Below are positions 49,206 through 62,533 of a stretch of 64,000 nt of DNA, piece by piece. A program made the translations under genes and the position numbers. Origin of the DNA: Acinetobacter baylyi DSM 14961 = CIP 107474 (GTDB lineage Bacteria > Pseudomonadota > Gammaproteobacteria > Pseudomonadales > Moraxellaceae); assembly GCF_000368685.1 (NCBI RefSeq), contig NZ_KB849623.1, forward strand, positions 367,587 to 431,586, in the 5' to 3' direction. Numbering within the stretch: position 1 is the stretch's first letter; each line of letters starts with the position of its first letter. Below the pieces are notes generated by a model. The model ran no database searches. It saw only the letters and a list, made by a program, of their open reading frames with translations, and was not told where the DNA came from.

Positions 49206-50597
49206 ATGAATGCTACTCCATCGCACCAACGCTTACAGCCTGAATTCAGACTTTTGGTCTTGTTGGTTTCGATCGGTTTTTTCATGCAGGCACTGGATAC
49301 CACTATTGTCAATACCGCACTTCCTGCAATGGCTCGCCATCTTAATGAAGATCCACTTCACATGCACGGCGTGGTGGTCGCTTATGTGCTGTCTGTCGCA
49401 GCCTTTATTCCCCTCAGTGGCTGGCTGGCCGATCGTTTTGGCGTGCGTAATACCTACTTTGCCGCTATTGTGATCTTTACCTTAGCCTCTTTGGGTTGTG
49501 GATTATCGCAATCTCTGAATCAATTGATTTTCTTCCGTGTGATTCAAGGACTAGGCGGTGCATTATTGCTTCCCGTGGGACGTTTGGCGATGCTCAAACT
49601 GATCCCACGGACCCAATTTCTTTCTGCGATGAGCCTGATGAGTCTGGCTGGCCTCATTGGGCCGCTGATTGGCCCAACCCTAGGCGGTTGGCTGGTCGAA
49701 GTGGCAACTTGGCACTGGGTATTTTTAATTAATATTCCAATGGGACTTTTGGGGATTTTGGTGACCTTTAAGGCCATGCCAAATGTCAAACAAAAAGAAG
49801 TAAAGTCCTTCGATTTAAGTGGTTTTGTTCTATTGATGGTCGCAATGATTGGTCTATCTTTGGGCATCGAACAACTCTCTAGTCGTGAATACCCACAATG
49901 GGTGAGTATTTCTCTACTCATTGCAGGTATTTTGGCAACCATCATTTATGCTTACCATTCACACATGCATGAAAATGCCTTATTTCGCAGCACGCTATTT
50001 AAAAACAAAATTTATGCAATTGGCGTATTGGGTAACTTTTTTGCGCGCTTTGGCGGCAATGCTGTCCCATTCATTTTGCCGCTGATGCTTCAGGTTGCAT
50101 TTGGATTTGAACCGTTTTATACAGGACTGATGATGATTCCATTGGTTTTGGGTTCATTATTTTCAAAACCGATTGTGCGTCCGATTATTCAGCGTCTGGG
50201 ATACCGCAACGTATTATTAACCAACACCATACTGGTCGGCTGCTGTATTGCCAGTTTCTCTCTCACAACTGCCGAAACCCCAGAATGGTTACGCGCGATT
50301 CACTTTTTTATTTTTGGAACTCTCAATTCGATTCAGTTTGTTTCCATGAATACCCTTACCTTAAAGGATTTGTCACAACAACAAGCCAGTAGTGGTAACA
50401 GTTTTCTTTCCATGATCATGATGCTCTCGATGAGTATTGGGGTGGCGCTGGCAGGCACACTGGTCAATATGTTTAGTCATTATTTTGGACCACAACACAT
50501 GGCAACCACGTTCCATGCCACTTTAATTTGTATGGGCTGCATTAATGTGGTCACAGCTTTAATTTTTTCAAGAATTCCTCGCAACATCCCTGTATGA
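49206..50597 (+). CDS. DHA2-family MFS drug efflux permease
   Basis: 463 residues, about fourteen membrane helices, EmrB/QacA type. Motif D1 LDTTIVNTALPAMA, the MFS loop GWLADRFGVRN and motif C (GLIGPLIGPTLGGWLVE) are present. No EmrA-like membrane-fusion partner lies beside it, so it may work as a single-component pump, like HsrA. ATG 49206 has no clear ribosome site. Confidence 0.82.
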   Translation: MNATPSHQRLQPEFRLLVLLVSIGFFMQALDTTIVNTALPAMARHLNEDPLHMHGVVVAYVLSVAAFIPLSGWLADRFGVRNTYFAAIVIFTLASLGCGLSQSLNQLIFFRVIQGLGGALLLPVGRLAMLKLIPRTQFLSAMSLMSLAGLIGPLIGPTLGGWLVEVATWHWVFLINIPMGLLGILVTFKAMPNVKQKEVKSFDLSGFVLLMVAMIGLSLGIEQLSSREYPQWVSISLLIAGILATIIYAYHSHMHENALFRSTLFKNKIYAIGVLGNFFARFGGNAVPFILPLMLQVAFGFEPFYTGLMMIPLVLGSLFSKPIVRPIIQRLGYRNVLLTNTILVGCCIASFSLTTAETPEWLRAIHFFIFGTLNSIQFVSMNTLTLKDLSQQQASSGNSFLSMIMMLSMSIGVALAGTLVNMFSHYFGPQHMATTFHATLICMGCINVVTALIFSRIPRNIPV

Positions 50598-50638
50598 GCA
50601 TTGCATTTTGAACATGGTGCGATGCGCTGCTTCACGTT

Positions 50639-51433
50639 ATGATAAGACAAATTATCCATCACAAAGTCGGAATGAAATTACCTCATCAACTTAGATTACT
50701 TTACTCTCCAAAGTTTTTGGGAATCGGGTTTTCACTCGTTATGGTGATCTTGATTTATGTCGGCTTTTTTTATAATCAGATGGCTTCGGCACAAGACTAT
50801 ACAGTTCGAGGATTTGATGTTTCACATCATCAGGGTAATATCGACTGGGCTAAAATTTCACCGCAAAAATTCCAGTTTGTATATCTCAAAGCGACAGAAG
50901 GGGGCGATTTTCAAGACCCAAAATTTCAGGAAAACTGGTTAAAGGCACGCGAGTATCACTTTCACGTCGGGGCATATCATTTTTATCGTTTATGTCGTGA
51001 TGGCAAAACTCAGGCAGAAAACTTTATTGCTACTGTGCCTAAAAAGATTGATGCATTGCCACCTGTCATTGATCTCGAATACGATGCAAACTGCATTAAT
51101 ACCTATACCAAAGAGCAACTGCTTGAACAAATCAAAGTAACGCATGATTTGCTCAAAGCACATTATGGCAAACAGCCGATTTTTTATGTCTCAAAGAACT
51201 TTTATCATATTGTCTTAATGGGAAGCTTTCAGAATGCTCCTTTATGGATTCGGGATTACGATGGCAAACCCGAACTCAAAGATGATCGTCAATGGCTGTT
51301 CTGGCAATACACCAGTAAGAGTAGCATTAAAGGAATTGAAAAGCCTGTTGATCTCAATGTTTATGCAGGTTCATTACAACACTGGCAACAGTTTGTAAAT
51401 CAAAAATCTCAAATCACAAATACAGTAAAATGA
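50639..51433 (+). CDS. GH25-family lysozyme-like muramidase
   Basis: 264 residues: a short basic N-terminus, one membrane or signal segment ([20 protein letters not shown]), then a glycoside hydrolase family 25 domain with [11 protein letters not shown] and the catalytic DxE in VIDLEYD. It is probably anchored in the inner membrane with the domain in the periplasm, where it would cut glycan strands. An alternative ATG at 50672 would shorten it by eleven residues. Its stop overlaps the dinB start (ATGA). Confidence 0.85.
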
Positions 51434-52485
51434 GAAAAATCATTCACATTGATATGGATGCCTTTTATGCATCTGTCGAATTGCGGGAGCGACCAGAGCT
51501 TAAAACGCTTCCTGTTGTTATTTCATCACATCATCCCCGTGCCGTTATTGCAGCAGCTTCATATCCAGCCCGGGTCTATGGGTTACGCTCTGCCATGCCG
51601 ATGGGACAAGCCAGAAAGCTGTGTCCGGATCTCATTATTATTGAACCTAATTTTGATAAATATCGCGCGGTTTCTCACCAGATTCACCAAATCTTTCAAC
51701 AGCATACCCATATTATTGAACCGCTTTCTTTAGATGAAGCGTATTTGGATGTGACTGAAAATTTAAACAATTTACCCAGCGCAACCGATGTTGCCATTCA
51801 GATCCGACAACAGATCTGGGAGCAAACAAGTCTTACTGCATCTGCAGGGGTTGCACCCAATAAATTTTTGGCAAAAATTGCCTCCGACTGGAATAAACCC
51901 AACGGCCTTTGTGTGATTAAACCGCATCAGGTGATGCAGTTTATACAAAATCTACCCTTAAAAAAAATTCCTGGTGTAGGACGCGTCACCCAAGACAAAC
52001 TACAGCAGCTTAAACTTGAAACACTTGGAGATTTACAACACATCGAAGAAGCGGTACTCATTCAGCACTTTGGTAAATATGGCAAACAGCTCTATTTATA
52101 TGCCCAAGGGATCGATCATCGGTCAGTACAAGCTGAACGTGTCCGTCAACAAATTTCCAAAGAAACCACCTTTGATCAGGATCTGTATCTTCATGAATGT
52201 TCAAGCTACTGGCTGATGCTTGCAGAAAAAGTATGGCAATCGCTTCAAAACAAAAACTTACAGGCACGTGGGGTAAATATCAAACTAAAAAATAAACATT
52301 TTCAGGTTTTTCAGCACAGCAAAAGCTTTAAACGTGCCCTGCAATCACTGGATGAATTTAAATCAGTTTTAGCGCTGTTATTACAAGAAATTTCCTTAAC
52401 CTTAGATGATCAATACCGCTTAATTGGCGTTGGACTCTATCAATTAAGTCCAAGTGCAAGTGAATCACAACTCACTTTGTGGTAG
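51430..52485 (+). CDS. dinB: DNA polymerase IV
   Basis: Error-prone Y-family polymerase that bypasses lesions. 351 residues: catalytic acidic residues in [11 protein letters not shown] and [11 protein letters not shown], a helix-hairpin-helix segment ([11 protein letters not shown]), a little-finger domain and a C-terminal beta-clamp motif QLTLW at the extreme end. It is translationally coupled to the GH25 gene. No LexA box is visible. Confidence 0.95.
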
Positions 52486-52584
52486 TCGTATTTTTTTTAC
52501 ACAAAAATTTAAATTCTTGATCAAAGCTATTTCACATTGAATAAATTTTAGAGTAATCTTAGCCACGCAAATGCATTTACCCAT

Positions 52585-52610
52585 GTATCTGCTGAAATGC
52601 AATCAGATAC
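52585..52610. promoter_or_regulatory. Inverted repeat upstream of the MHS transporter
   Basis: GTATCTG (52585-52591) and CAGATAC (52604-52610) form perfect 7-bp arms with a 12-base spacer, 95 bases before the transporter start. A possible operator. Confidence 0.35.
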
Positions 52611-52705
52611 CTTTACTTATTGCATTATGTCCTGTAATTGGCGCGACGACAAAATCCGAATATTGCAGGGCATCCGACCTGAAAGCATGGGATTCTCAAT
52701 TATAA

Positions 52706-54043
52706 ATGGCTTCAAATTTATCATCTTCTGTCCCTTCAAATGAAAAACGTGCACGCAAAGCTGCTTTTAGTAGTTTTATCGGTGCGGTTGTTGACTGGTA
52801 CGATTTTCTCCTTTACGGCATTGTCGCTGCATTGATTTTTAATCAACAGTTTTTTCCAAGCATTAGTCCTGCGATGGGAACTTTGGCCGCCTTTGCAACG
52901 TTTGGTGTAGGCTTCCTCTTCCGCCCGCTCGGTGGTGTGGTCTTTGGACATTTTGGCGACCGTTTAGGTCGTAAAAAAATGCTATTTCTGACCGTATTCC
53001 TGATGGGTACTGCAACAATATTGATCGGTCTTTTACCCAACTTTGAAGCAATTGGCTGGTGGGCACCCGTCTTACTGGTGTTGTTGCGTGCTATTCAAGG
53101 CTTCGCTGTCGGTGGTGAATGGGGTGGTGCTGCCTTAATGGCAGTTGAGAATGCGCCTGCGCACCGAAAAGCATTTTATAGCAGCGGTGTACAGATCGGC
53201 TATGGCGTCGGTCTTATGTTGGCGACTGGTAGCGTATCCTTGATTATTTATATCTTTGGACAAGACGGCTTTGCTGACTGGGCATGGCGAATCCCTTTTC
53301 TTGCCAGTATCATTCTGGTGCTATTCGCACTTTGGGTTCGTGGCGGTCAAGATGAGTCACATGAATTTGAACAAGAAGTGATTAAAAAACAGATCGCACC
53401 TGTTAAAATTCCTTTATTTGAAGCTGTTCGTCAAAATCCAAAAGGTTTTTTCTACATTATCGCTTTGCGTCTAGCAGAACTGCTGACCATGTATCTGGTC
53501 ACCACTTTTGCTCTAAATTATTCCACCAAAAATCTGGGCATGTCGTCTAGCTTATTTTTACACATTGGTCTGATGGTCGGTGCAATTAGCTGTTTGACGA
53601 TTCCTTTCTTTGCACATATTTCAGATCGTTTTGGACGCCGACGCATGTGCGTGATTGGCGGTCTGATTGGTGCAATCTGTGCATTTCCATTTTTCTTTGC
53701 GCTTGAAAGTGGCTCTACCTTCTGGATCGTACTGTTTGCTATTTTATTGGCCAATCTGTCACATGATATGGTGGTCAGTGTTCATCAGCCTATTTTTACC
53801 GAACTCTTTGGTGCATCTTATCGTTATAGTGGTGCGGGCGTAGGTTATCAGGTGGCCAGTATTGTAGGCGGTGGGTTTACGCCTTTTATTGCAACAGGTC
53901 TGATCACACTAGGTCATGGGCACTGGCAATATGTCGCAATTTATTTAACCATCGGTTGTTTACTCACCACGTGGGTTGCAGCACGAATGAAAGCCCAAGT
54001 ACAATCAGTACATCCTTCTTCTGGTTATGTTACAGGCAAATAA
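52706..54043 (+). CDS. MHS-family MFS metabolite:proton symporter
   Basis: 445 residues with twelve membrane helices. Family signatures: AFSSFIGAVVDWYDFLLYG, PLGGVVFGHFGDRLGRKKML and RAIQGFAVGGEWGGAALMAVENAP, as in ProP, KgtP and ShiA. The substrate is unknown. The ridA gene starts on the base after its stop codon, suggesting the pair handles an amino acid or imine-producing compound. Confidence 0.85.
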   Translation: MASNLSSSVPSNEKRARKAAFSSFIGAVVDWYDFLLYGIVAALIFNQQFFPSISPAMGTLAAFATFGVGFLFRPLGGVVFGHFGDRLGRKKMLFLTVFLMGTATILIGLLPNFEAIGWWAPVLLVLLRAIQGFAVGGEWGGAALMAVENAPAHRKAFYSSGVQIGYGVGLMLATGSVSLIIYIFGQDGFADWAWRIPFLASIILVLFALWVRGGQDESHEFEQEVIKKQIAPVKIPLFEAVRQNPKGFFYIIALRLAELLTMYLVTTFALNYSTKNLGMSSSLFLHIGLMVGAISCLTIPFFAHISDRFGRRRMCVIGGLIGAICAFPFFFALESGSTFWIVLFAILLANLSHDMVVSVHQPIFTELFGASYRYSGAGVGYQVASIVGGGFTPFIATGLITLGHGHWQYVAIYLTIGCLLTTWVAARMKAQVQSVHPSSGYVTGK

Positions 54044-54397
54044 ATGAGCGTACAGCGCATACATGTAGAAAAACGCTTTTCTGAAATTGCCATTTCAGGC
54101 AATTTGGTTCATCTTGCGGGACAGCTCGCAAGCGATACCCAGCTTGATATCAAAGGTCAGACCCAACAAACTCTGGATATCATTGATCGCTTTTTGGCTG
54201 ATGCAGGTACGGACAAAAGTCATATCTTATCAGTCATGATTTTCTTAAAAGATATCGAGCATGATTATGATGCAATGAATGAAATTTGGGATGCATGGTG
54301 TGCAGATATCCAAGCCCTTCCACGTACCTGTGTTGAAGCCAAGATGTATCGCCCAGACGTACTAGTCGAAATGACTGTCACGGCTGTAAAACCCTAA
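54044..54397 (+). CDS. RidA-family 2-iminobutanoate/enamine deaminase
   Basis: 117-residue trimeric protein of the YjgF/YER057c/UK114 family. GNLVHLAGQLASD and the C-terminal MYRPDVLVEMTVTAVK, with the arginine expected to hold the carboxylate in active deaminases, are present. Its ATG directly follows the transporter TAA, so translation is almost certainly coupled. Its stop abuts the convergent DUF2726 gene. Confidence 0.87.
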   Translation: MSVQRIHVEKRFSEIAISGNLVHLAGQLASDTQLDIKGQTQQTLDIIDRFLADAGTDKSHILSVMIFLKDIEHDYDAMNEIWDAWCADIQALPRTCVEAKMYRPDVLVEMTVTAVKP

Positions 54398-54916
54398 TTA
54401 GCCTTTGGCAAATGCACTATACTTGATCAATCTTTCGCTGGGTTCTGTCAAAATTGGATAATTCACTTCTTTAGGTAATACTGACTGATAAAAATCATCT
54501 CTCAAACTCACGAGATGTGGTACATGCGTATAATGCAAAATACGATAGCCGACAGATTCCAGCAATTGCTCTTTATATTTATCTTGTTGCGTTCTTCGCG
54601 TATGTAATGGATCAGAAAAATCAACAATGGCCAGTACATGGTAGTGCTGATCCAGAATTACAAAATCTGCCATCATATTTTGATATTTATCACGGGTACG
54701 CGGTAGTTTTGTGGTAATCAACGCATCAAATGAAACACGTGCCAATACATTCAGCTCAGGCAAAGCTTCTTTTAAACGATTAAAAAACAGTTGCTCATGT
54801 GCACTAAATACAGCACGTTGCTTGAGTACGCTATCATTTTTTTGTTTACGCTGTAACCCTTTCAAGCTCGCAAAAACAAATAAGGCAAATATGCCTATCA
54901 TTAATAACCAGTACAT
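54398..54916 (-). CDS. DUF2726-domain membrane-anchored protein
   Basis: 172 residues: one N-terminal membrane helix (MYWLLMIGIFALFVFASLKGL) and a cytoplasmic DUF2726 domain (LKEALPELNVLARVSFDALI, DFVILDQHYHVLAIVDFSD). The fold resembles a restriction-endonuclease-like core, but activity is unproven. The stop lies next to the ridA stop on the opposite strand with no terminator. Confidence 0.8.
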   Translation of the reverse strand: MYWLLMIGIFALFVFASLKGLQRKQKNDSVLKQRAVFSAHEQLFFNRLKEALPELNVLARVSFDALITTKLPRTRDKYQNMMADFVILDQHYHVLAIVDFSDPLHTRRTQQDKYKEQLLESVGYRILHYTHVPHLVSLRDDFYQSVLPKEVNYPILTEPSERLIKYSAFAKG

Positions 54917-55270
54917 TTATTTCATTCCTTTTATGTATTTTTATAATCTCGGTTAAAAACCAAATTTATATCTTGATCTATTGTTATAAAGATCAAACAG
55001 CAATATCCCTCGCTTTACTTTAAATTAAATTGTTCTCATCACTTTGGCAAGAGCGACCAATGTATGACGCCGTTTGGTCATTTCAGTGTTTTACCTCATC
55101 ATCTTTGTTTTTATCGTCATTATTACCTATATGATTATTCATAAAAATGAATTACTTCCGCTAAAAGTTTAAATATTTTCAGATAATGAGAAACTGATTA
55201 TTTATATGAGAACTTCTTTCTATAATACTGATATTTTTTGTATATAAATTTTTCGAAATGATTAAAAACA
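54917..55270. other. Intergenic region with a possible 28-codon hydrophobic ORF
   Basis: About 350 AT-rich bases. Plus-strand 55086-55172 can encode a 28-residue single-membrane-helix peptide (GTG start, YLIIFVFIVIITYMII core) but has no ribosome-binding site. GACCAA/TTGGTC arms lie near 55054-55079. Otherwise no feature is seen. Confidence 0.3.
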
Positions 55271-55299
55271 AAAAACGCCCCAAGATCTGGAGCGTTTTT
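55271..55299 (-). terminator. Terminator after ygiQ
   Basis: AAAAACGC and GCGTTTTT flank an imperfect stem; T run on the minus strand side, nine bases after the ygiQ stop. Confidence 0.75.
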
Positions 55300-55307
55300 A
55301 TCATCAT

Positions 55308-57701
55308 TTAACGATGAGCTTTGCTTCGAGATTTATTTTTCGATGGCTGACGATCTTTGGAAGAACGGTTTTCACCATTTTCACGCGGTGGTAAGCCAGT
55401 ATGCTGAGTCAATATTTGACCTTTTTGTGGACGTTTCGCTTGTTGAGATGGCTGCTGATTTGACTGAGTATTACGTTTGACCGAATCCCCTGCACTACTT
55501 GAATTTTTCTTACGCGCCGATTTATATTCACCATCACTACCTTTCGGTTGATAAGTCGGAATCAAATGATTCTTGGAATTACCAATCAGATCAGCACGTC
55601 CCATTTCTTTCAGTGCATCACGTAATAGCGGCCAGTTGTTTGGATCATGATAGCGCAAGAAAGCCTTATGCAAGCGACGACGTTTTTCACCTTTTACGAT
55701 ATCTACATTTTCGGTATAACGCGCCACTTTGGCCAATGGGTTTTTGGCAGAGTAGTACATGGTGGTTGCTGTCGCCATTGGCGATGGATAGAAGGTTTGC
55801 ACCTGATCGGCACGGAAACCATTTTTCTTAAGCCAGATTGCCAGATGCATCATGTCATAATCGGTGGTACCTGGATGTGCTGCAATAAAGTAAGGGATCA
55901 GATACTGCTCTTTACCAGCTTCTTTACTAAAACGGTCAAACATTTGCTTGAAACGATCGTAAGTACCAATACCTGGCTTCATCATTTTTGAAAGCGGGCC
56001 TTGTTCTGTATGCTCTGGGGCAATTTTTAAATATCCCCCCACATGATGCTGGACCAGTTCCTTTACATATTCAGGATTCAGCACAGCCAGATCATAACGC
56101 AGACCAGAACCAATCAGGATCTTTTTCACTCCCTTAATCGCACGCGCCTTACGGTATAACTGTACCAGTGGTGTGTGATCGGTATGTAAATTCTGGCAAA
56201 CACCAGGATATACACAAGACGGTTTACGACAGTTCTTTTCAATTTCTGGATCTTTACATGCCAATCGATACATATTGGCAGTCGGCCCACCTAAGTCAGA
56301 AATAATACCTGTAAATTGTGGGGCGGTATCACGAATTTTTTCAATTTCACGCAGAATAGATTCTTCTGAGCGGTTCTGAATAATGCGACCTTCATGTTCG
56401 GTAATCGAGCAGAAGGTACATCCGCCAAAGCAACCACGCATGATATTGACTGAAAACTTGATCATATCAAACGCAGGGAAACGCGCATCGCCATAGGCTG
56501 AATGCGGTAAGCGTGCATACGGCAAATCAAATACGTAGTCCATTTCCTCTGTGGTCAATGGAATAGGTGGCGGATTAATCCAGACATCACGTTCACCATG
56601 ACGCTGTACCAATGCACGTGCATTACCTGGATTGGTTTCTAAATGCAGGATTCGGTTAGCATGTGCGTAAAGCACATGGTCATCAGCAACCTCTTCAAAA
56701 GAAGGTAGACGGATTACCGCTAACTCACGTGGCGGTAACTTGTGCTTAATTGCTTTTGATGGGACAGGTTTAAGCTGAATAATCTGGGTGTCTTTATCCA
56801 GTTGGTCACCTTCACGGACCACTGGCTTACTTACGATCTCTTTTTGGAAATTCTGGTATTGCGCCAGTGAATTACCTTTTTCTTTTTCAACTTCACAACC
56901 ATCAATATCTTCGGTCATCACATAAGGATTGATAATTGGATCAACCCGACCCACAGTATCCACATCATTACTGGCAATTTCGATAAATTGTGCTTTAGAT
57001 GCTTTATTATGTTTATTAATGATAAAAGCTGTACCACGAACATCAGTGATTTCATGGATTTTTTCACCTTTAGCCAAACGATGCATAACATCGATAATGG
57101 CACGCTCGCCATTCCCATACATCAGCAAGTCGGCTTTAGAATCCATCAAAATTGAGCGACGAACCTTATCCGACCAATAATCATAATGAGCAATACGACG
57201 TAAACTGCCTTCAATCCCGCCCAATAAAACAGGTACATCTGGAAATGCCTCACGGCAACGCTGACAATATACGGTTGCAGCCCGATCAGGACGTTTGTTT
57301 GGTTCATTGTTCGGAGAATAAGCATCATCTGAGCGAATTTTACGATCTGCCGTATAACGATTGATCATCGAATCCATGTTTCCAGCCGTTACACCCCATG
57401 CAATGGTCGGTTTACCCAGTACGCGAAAACTTTCTACATTAGTCCAGTCAGGTTGTGCAATGATTCCAACACGAAAACCCTGTGCTTCTAATACTCGCCC
57501 AATAATGCCTGAAACAAAAGATGGATGATCAATGTAGGCATCCCCACACACTAAAATAAAATCGCAAGCATCCCAGCCTAGCTGATCCATTTCCTCGCGT
57601 GACATCGGCAAAAATGGCGCAGGTTCAAAACACGACGCCCAATATTTGTCGTAATCAAACAGCGCTTTTGGCGCGGTCTGCATGGTATAGGCAGTAGACA
57701 T
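55308..57701 (-). CDS. YgiQ-family radical SAM protein
   Basis: 797 residues. An N-terminal B12-like domain ([17 protein letters not shown]...[12 protein letters not shown]), a radical SAM core with [10 protein letters not shown] binding the 4Fe-4S cluster, [20 protein letters not shown], and a long Lys/Arg/Ser/Gln-rich disordered tail (about 720-797) that could bind nucleic acid. I chose ATG 57701; a TTG three codons upstream is unlikely. Function unknown. Confidence 0.85.
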   Translation of the reverse strand: MSTAYTMQTAPKALFDYDKYWASCFEPAPFLPMSREEMDQLGWDACDFILVCGDAYIDHPSFVSGIIGRVLEAQGFRVGIIAQPDWTNVESFRVLGKPTIAWGVTAGNMDSMINRYTADRKIRSDDAYSPNNEPNKRPDRAATVYCQRCREAFPDVPVLLGGIEGSLRRIAHYDYWSDKVRRSILMDSKADLLMYGNGERAIIDVMHRLAKGEKIHEITDVRGTAFIINKHNKASKAQFIEIASNDVDTVGRVDPIINPYVMTEDIDGCEVEKEKGNSLAQYQNFQKEIVSKPVVREGDQLDKDTQIIQLKPVPSKAIKHKLPPRELAVIRLPSFEEVADDHVLYAHANRILHLETNPGNARALVQRHGERDVWINPPPIPLTTEEMDYVFDLPYARLPHSAYGDARFPAFDMIKFSVNIMRGCFGGCTFCSITEHEGRIIQNRSEESILREIEKIRDTAPQFTGIISDLGGPTANMYRLACKDPEIEKNCRKPSCVYPGVCQNLHTDHTPLVQLYRKARAIKGVKKILIGSGLRYDLAVLNPEYVKELVQHHVGGYLKIAPEHTEQGPLSKMMKPGIGTYDRFKQMFDRFSKEAGKEQYLIPYFIAAHPGTTDYDMMHLAIWLKKNGFRADQVQTFYPSPMATATTMYYSAKNPLAKVARYTENVDIVKGEKRRRLHKAFLRYHDPNNWPLLRDALKEMGRADLIGNSKNHLIPTYQPKGSDGEYKSARKKNSSSAGDSVKRNTQSNQQPSQQAKRPQKGQILTQHTGLPPRENGENRSSKDRQPSKNKSRSKAHR

Positions 57702-57915
57702 AGCTTGCAATTCTCGGCTTGCTGAATAAAAAGAAGGCTGACATCAAAGATGAAAGCCGATCATTTTAACATGAATTTCATTCATTTTTTAGGATTATAA
57801 ATAGTGTAAAAACAATGAAATAACAATTAACTTGTTTGTTTTTTAAACTTAAAATTCAGAAATATTTATGCATAACAATAAATAGATCATTTAATCTATC
57901 TTAAATTAGCTAGAA

Positions 57916-58560
57916 CTATTCCAATATAGAGAGTTCATATTCAATGCGAGAAATAAGATGCTGTTTAACCAAACCATGAATACGCTGTTTAGAATAGCAA
58001 CGACTCAATTCAATATGCCCCACTTGAGCACTTTGATCAAAAATAATATTTTCAATACACTGATCATGATGCGAAGCTTGAATTAAATTATCTCGATAGC
58101 AGCGATCAGTACCCAAAGAATCGCTCAATGAAAAGAAATTTAAACTTTTCACCACATTCTGTGGAATATGACGCGGATTATAATGCCATTGTTTGGGTAA
58201 TAAACGACCTTTTCCTCCCGCAGCAATCGTGATTAAAAGATCAACAGGAAGTTGTAATTGTTCAAATGCTTGAGCAACTTTAACTGCTTGAAATCCCCCC
58301 TGACTGTATCCGAATAAAACTAATTTTTGAGCAGAATTTTGAGTTGAATGAATTTGCTTTGCGAGCATTTCAGCAGAGGACAAATGTCCATATAAATGTA
58401 TATCTGAATACCCTAGTTTTTTTAAATAGCATAACCAATGCCGTTGCATATGCTCACGTGCCATAAATCCATGAAACAAAACGATCTTCAAATTTTGTTT
58501 AGACATTTTCTTTAAATCAACCAGATCAATAAAACATAACTTAATATATTTATTGGTCAT
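57916..58560 (-). CDS. Alpha/beta-hydrolase-fold protein of unknown substrate
   Basis: 214 residues with LFHGF (oxyanion region) and nucleophile elbow GYSQGG (S86); a late Asp-His pair is plausible (DQCIE, GHIEL). ATG 58560 is eight bases after AAGG. No signal peptide. It lies alone between ygiQ and the rRNA operon; the 213 bases after ygiQ's start carry no gene. Confidence 0.65.
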   Translation of the reverse strand: MTNKYIKLCFIDLVDLKKMSKQNLKIVLFHGFMAREHMQRHWLCYLKKLGYSDIHLYGHLSSAEMLAKQIHSTQNSAQKLVLFGYSQGGFQAVKVAQAFEQLQLPVDLLITIAAGGKGRLLPKQWHYNPRHIPQNVVKSLNFFSLSDSLGTDRCYRDNLIQASHHDQCIENIIFDQSAQVGHIELSRCYSKQRIHGLVKQHLISRIEYELSILE

Positions 58561-58683
58561 TCACTATGCCTTAAATGACAGCTGGAACCTAGCAAAATGA
58601 TAATCAGCAATTGATGCCATATCCATGATAAAAATCATGACAGAATATTTTAATTATTGGATCTTTTTATTTTCTGCATAAAA

Positions 58684-58714
58684 AAAGCCCCCTGGCGTTT
58701 GGCCTGGGGGCTTT
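58684..58714 (-). terminator. Terminator of the rRNA operon
   Basis: AAAGCCCCC/GGGGGCTTT stem with internal GG/CC pairing, followed on the minus strand by a T run, just after 5S. Confidence 0.9.
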
Positions 58715-58725
58715 AGTATTTAAAA

Positions 58726-58839
58726 GCTGGCGATGACTTACTCTCACATGGCTAACGCCACACTACCATCAGCGCGAAGAGGTTTCACTTCTGAGTTCGG
58801 GAAGGGATCAGGTGGTTCACTCTTGCTATTGTCGCCAGC
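58726..58839 (-). rRNA. rrf: 5S ribosomal RNA
   Basis: About 114 bases with complementary ends (GCTGGCGA...TCGCCAGC) and the conserved CCGAACTCAGAAGTGAAAC segment. Ends set by the terminal stem. The 198-base spacer to 23S holds no gene. Confidence 0.95.
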
Positions 58840-59014
58840 AAACTGTTTATGGACATTTTCGGGTCTTATTTTGACTGTGGATTGTATTTCACAGTGTGTG
58901 CCGTACTTTGTACCAAATGAGTTTAACGGATTGGACTATTGAGTCGGTATTGTAACTAGTTCATTAACTAAATCAAGTTTGAATTGATCATTTGTATGAA
59001 TTTATCTTGATACA

Positions 59015-59037
59015 ACAACTGTTTGGGTGTTGTATAG

Positions 59038-59042
<5 letters not shown>
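59015..59042 (-). other. 23S processing stem, 3' arm (pairs with 61918-61946)
   Basis: TTGTATAGTCAAG next to the 23S 3' end is complementary to CTTGACTATACAA at 61918-61930, and the pairing continues outward (AACTGTTTGGG with CCCAAACAGTC, with small mismatches). This is the usual RNase III processing stem around 23S. Confidence 0.8.
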
Positions 59043-61922
<2,880 letters not shown>

Positions 61923-62284
61923 TATACAACCCCAAACAGTCGTTAACCCTTACAAGTCAGGTTAAGACAGAACTAAGTTACCTTAGCTCCACAGCTTGTT
62001 GTTTCGTGAACTTAATCACCGTACAGCTTCAATCTAAATTCATATACCAAAACGCTTGATTCAGTTAATTTGCTAGTTCTCATTCACATTCAAATTGCTT
62101 TGTTTGTGTTTGAGTGAACAATTTATTTCAGACTCAATATTTTCCAATCTGTTAATGAATTAATGTGTCTTCGTCAGATCACACTAAACTGTGATAAATC
62201 ACAGAACTTAATAAAACAAGATCTCATGATCTTCTTTTTACTAAGTTCTATAATCTACACCTTAGCCGTACTCTTTAAAGTACG
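61923..62284 (-). other. 23S-tRNA internal transcribed spacer
   Basis: 362 bases without a gene. It holds the 5' arm of the 23S processing stem, a perfect CTGTGAT-AA-ATCACAG repeat (62189-62204) and a CGTACT/AGTACG hairpin (62267-62284) touching the tRNA-Ala 3' end, which may guide processing. Confidence 0.6.
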
Positions 62285-62360
62285 TGGTGGAGACTAGGAG
62301 AGTCGAACTCCTGACCTCCTGCGTGCAAAGCAGGCGCTCTACCAACTAAGCTAAGTCCCC
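62285..62360 (-). tRNA. tRNA-Ala (anticodon TGC)
   Basis: 76 bases, begins GGGGACTTAGC, has the anticodon loop CTTTGCACG, TTCGA arm and an encoded CCA. Standard place between tRNA-Ile and 23S. Confidence 0.97.
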
Positions 62361-62396
62361 AGCTTATATCATTTATGTATCTTTCAGTCGTAGACT

Positions 62397-62473
<77 letters not shown>

Positions 62474-62533
62474 TCAGATACATCTTAGAAGAACAACTTG
62501 TTGTGGATTCTTACCAATCAATCAATCTTTCGT

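Noticed and set aside
52486..52705. LexA-type SOS box for dinB or the transporter
   Set aside because: No CTG-N10-CAG-type operator is placed before dinB; Acinetobacter lacks a classical LexA and dinB starts inside the GH25 gene.
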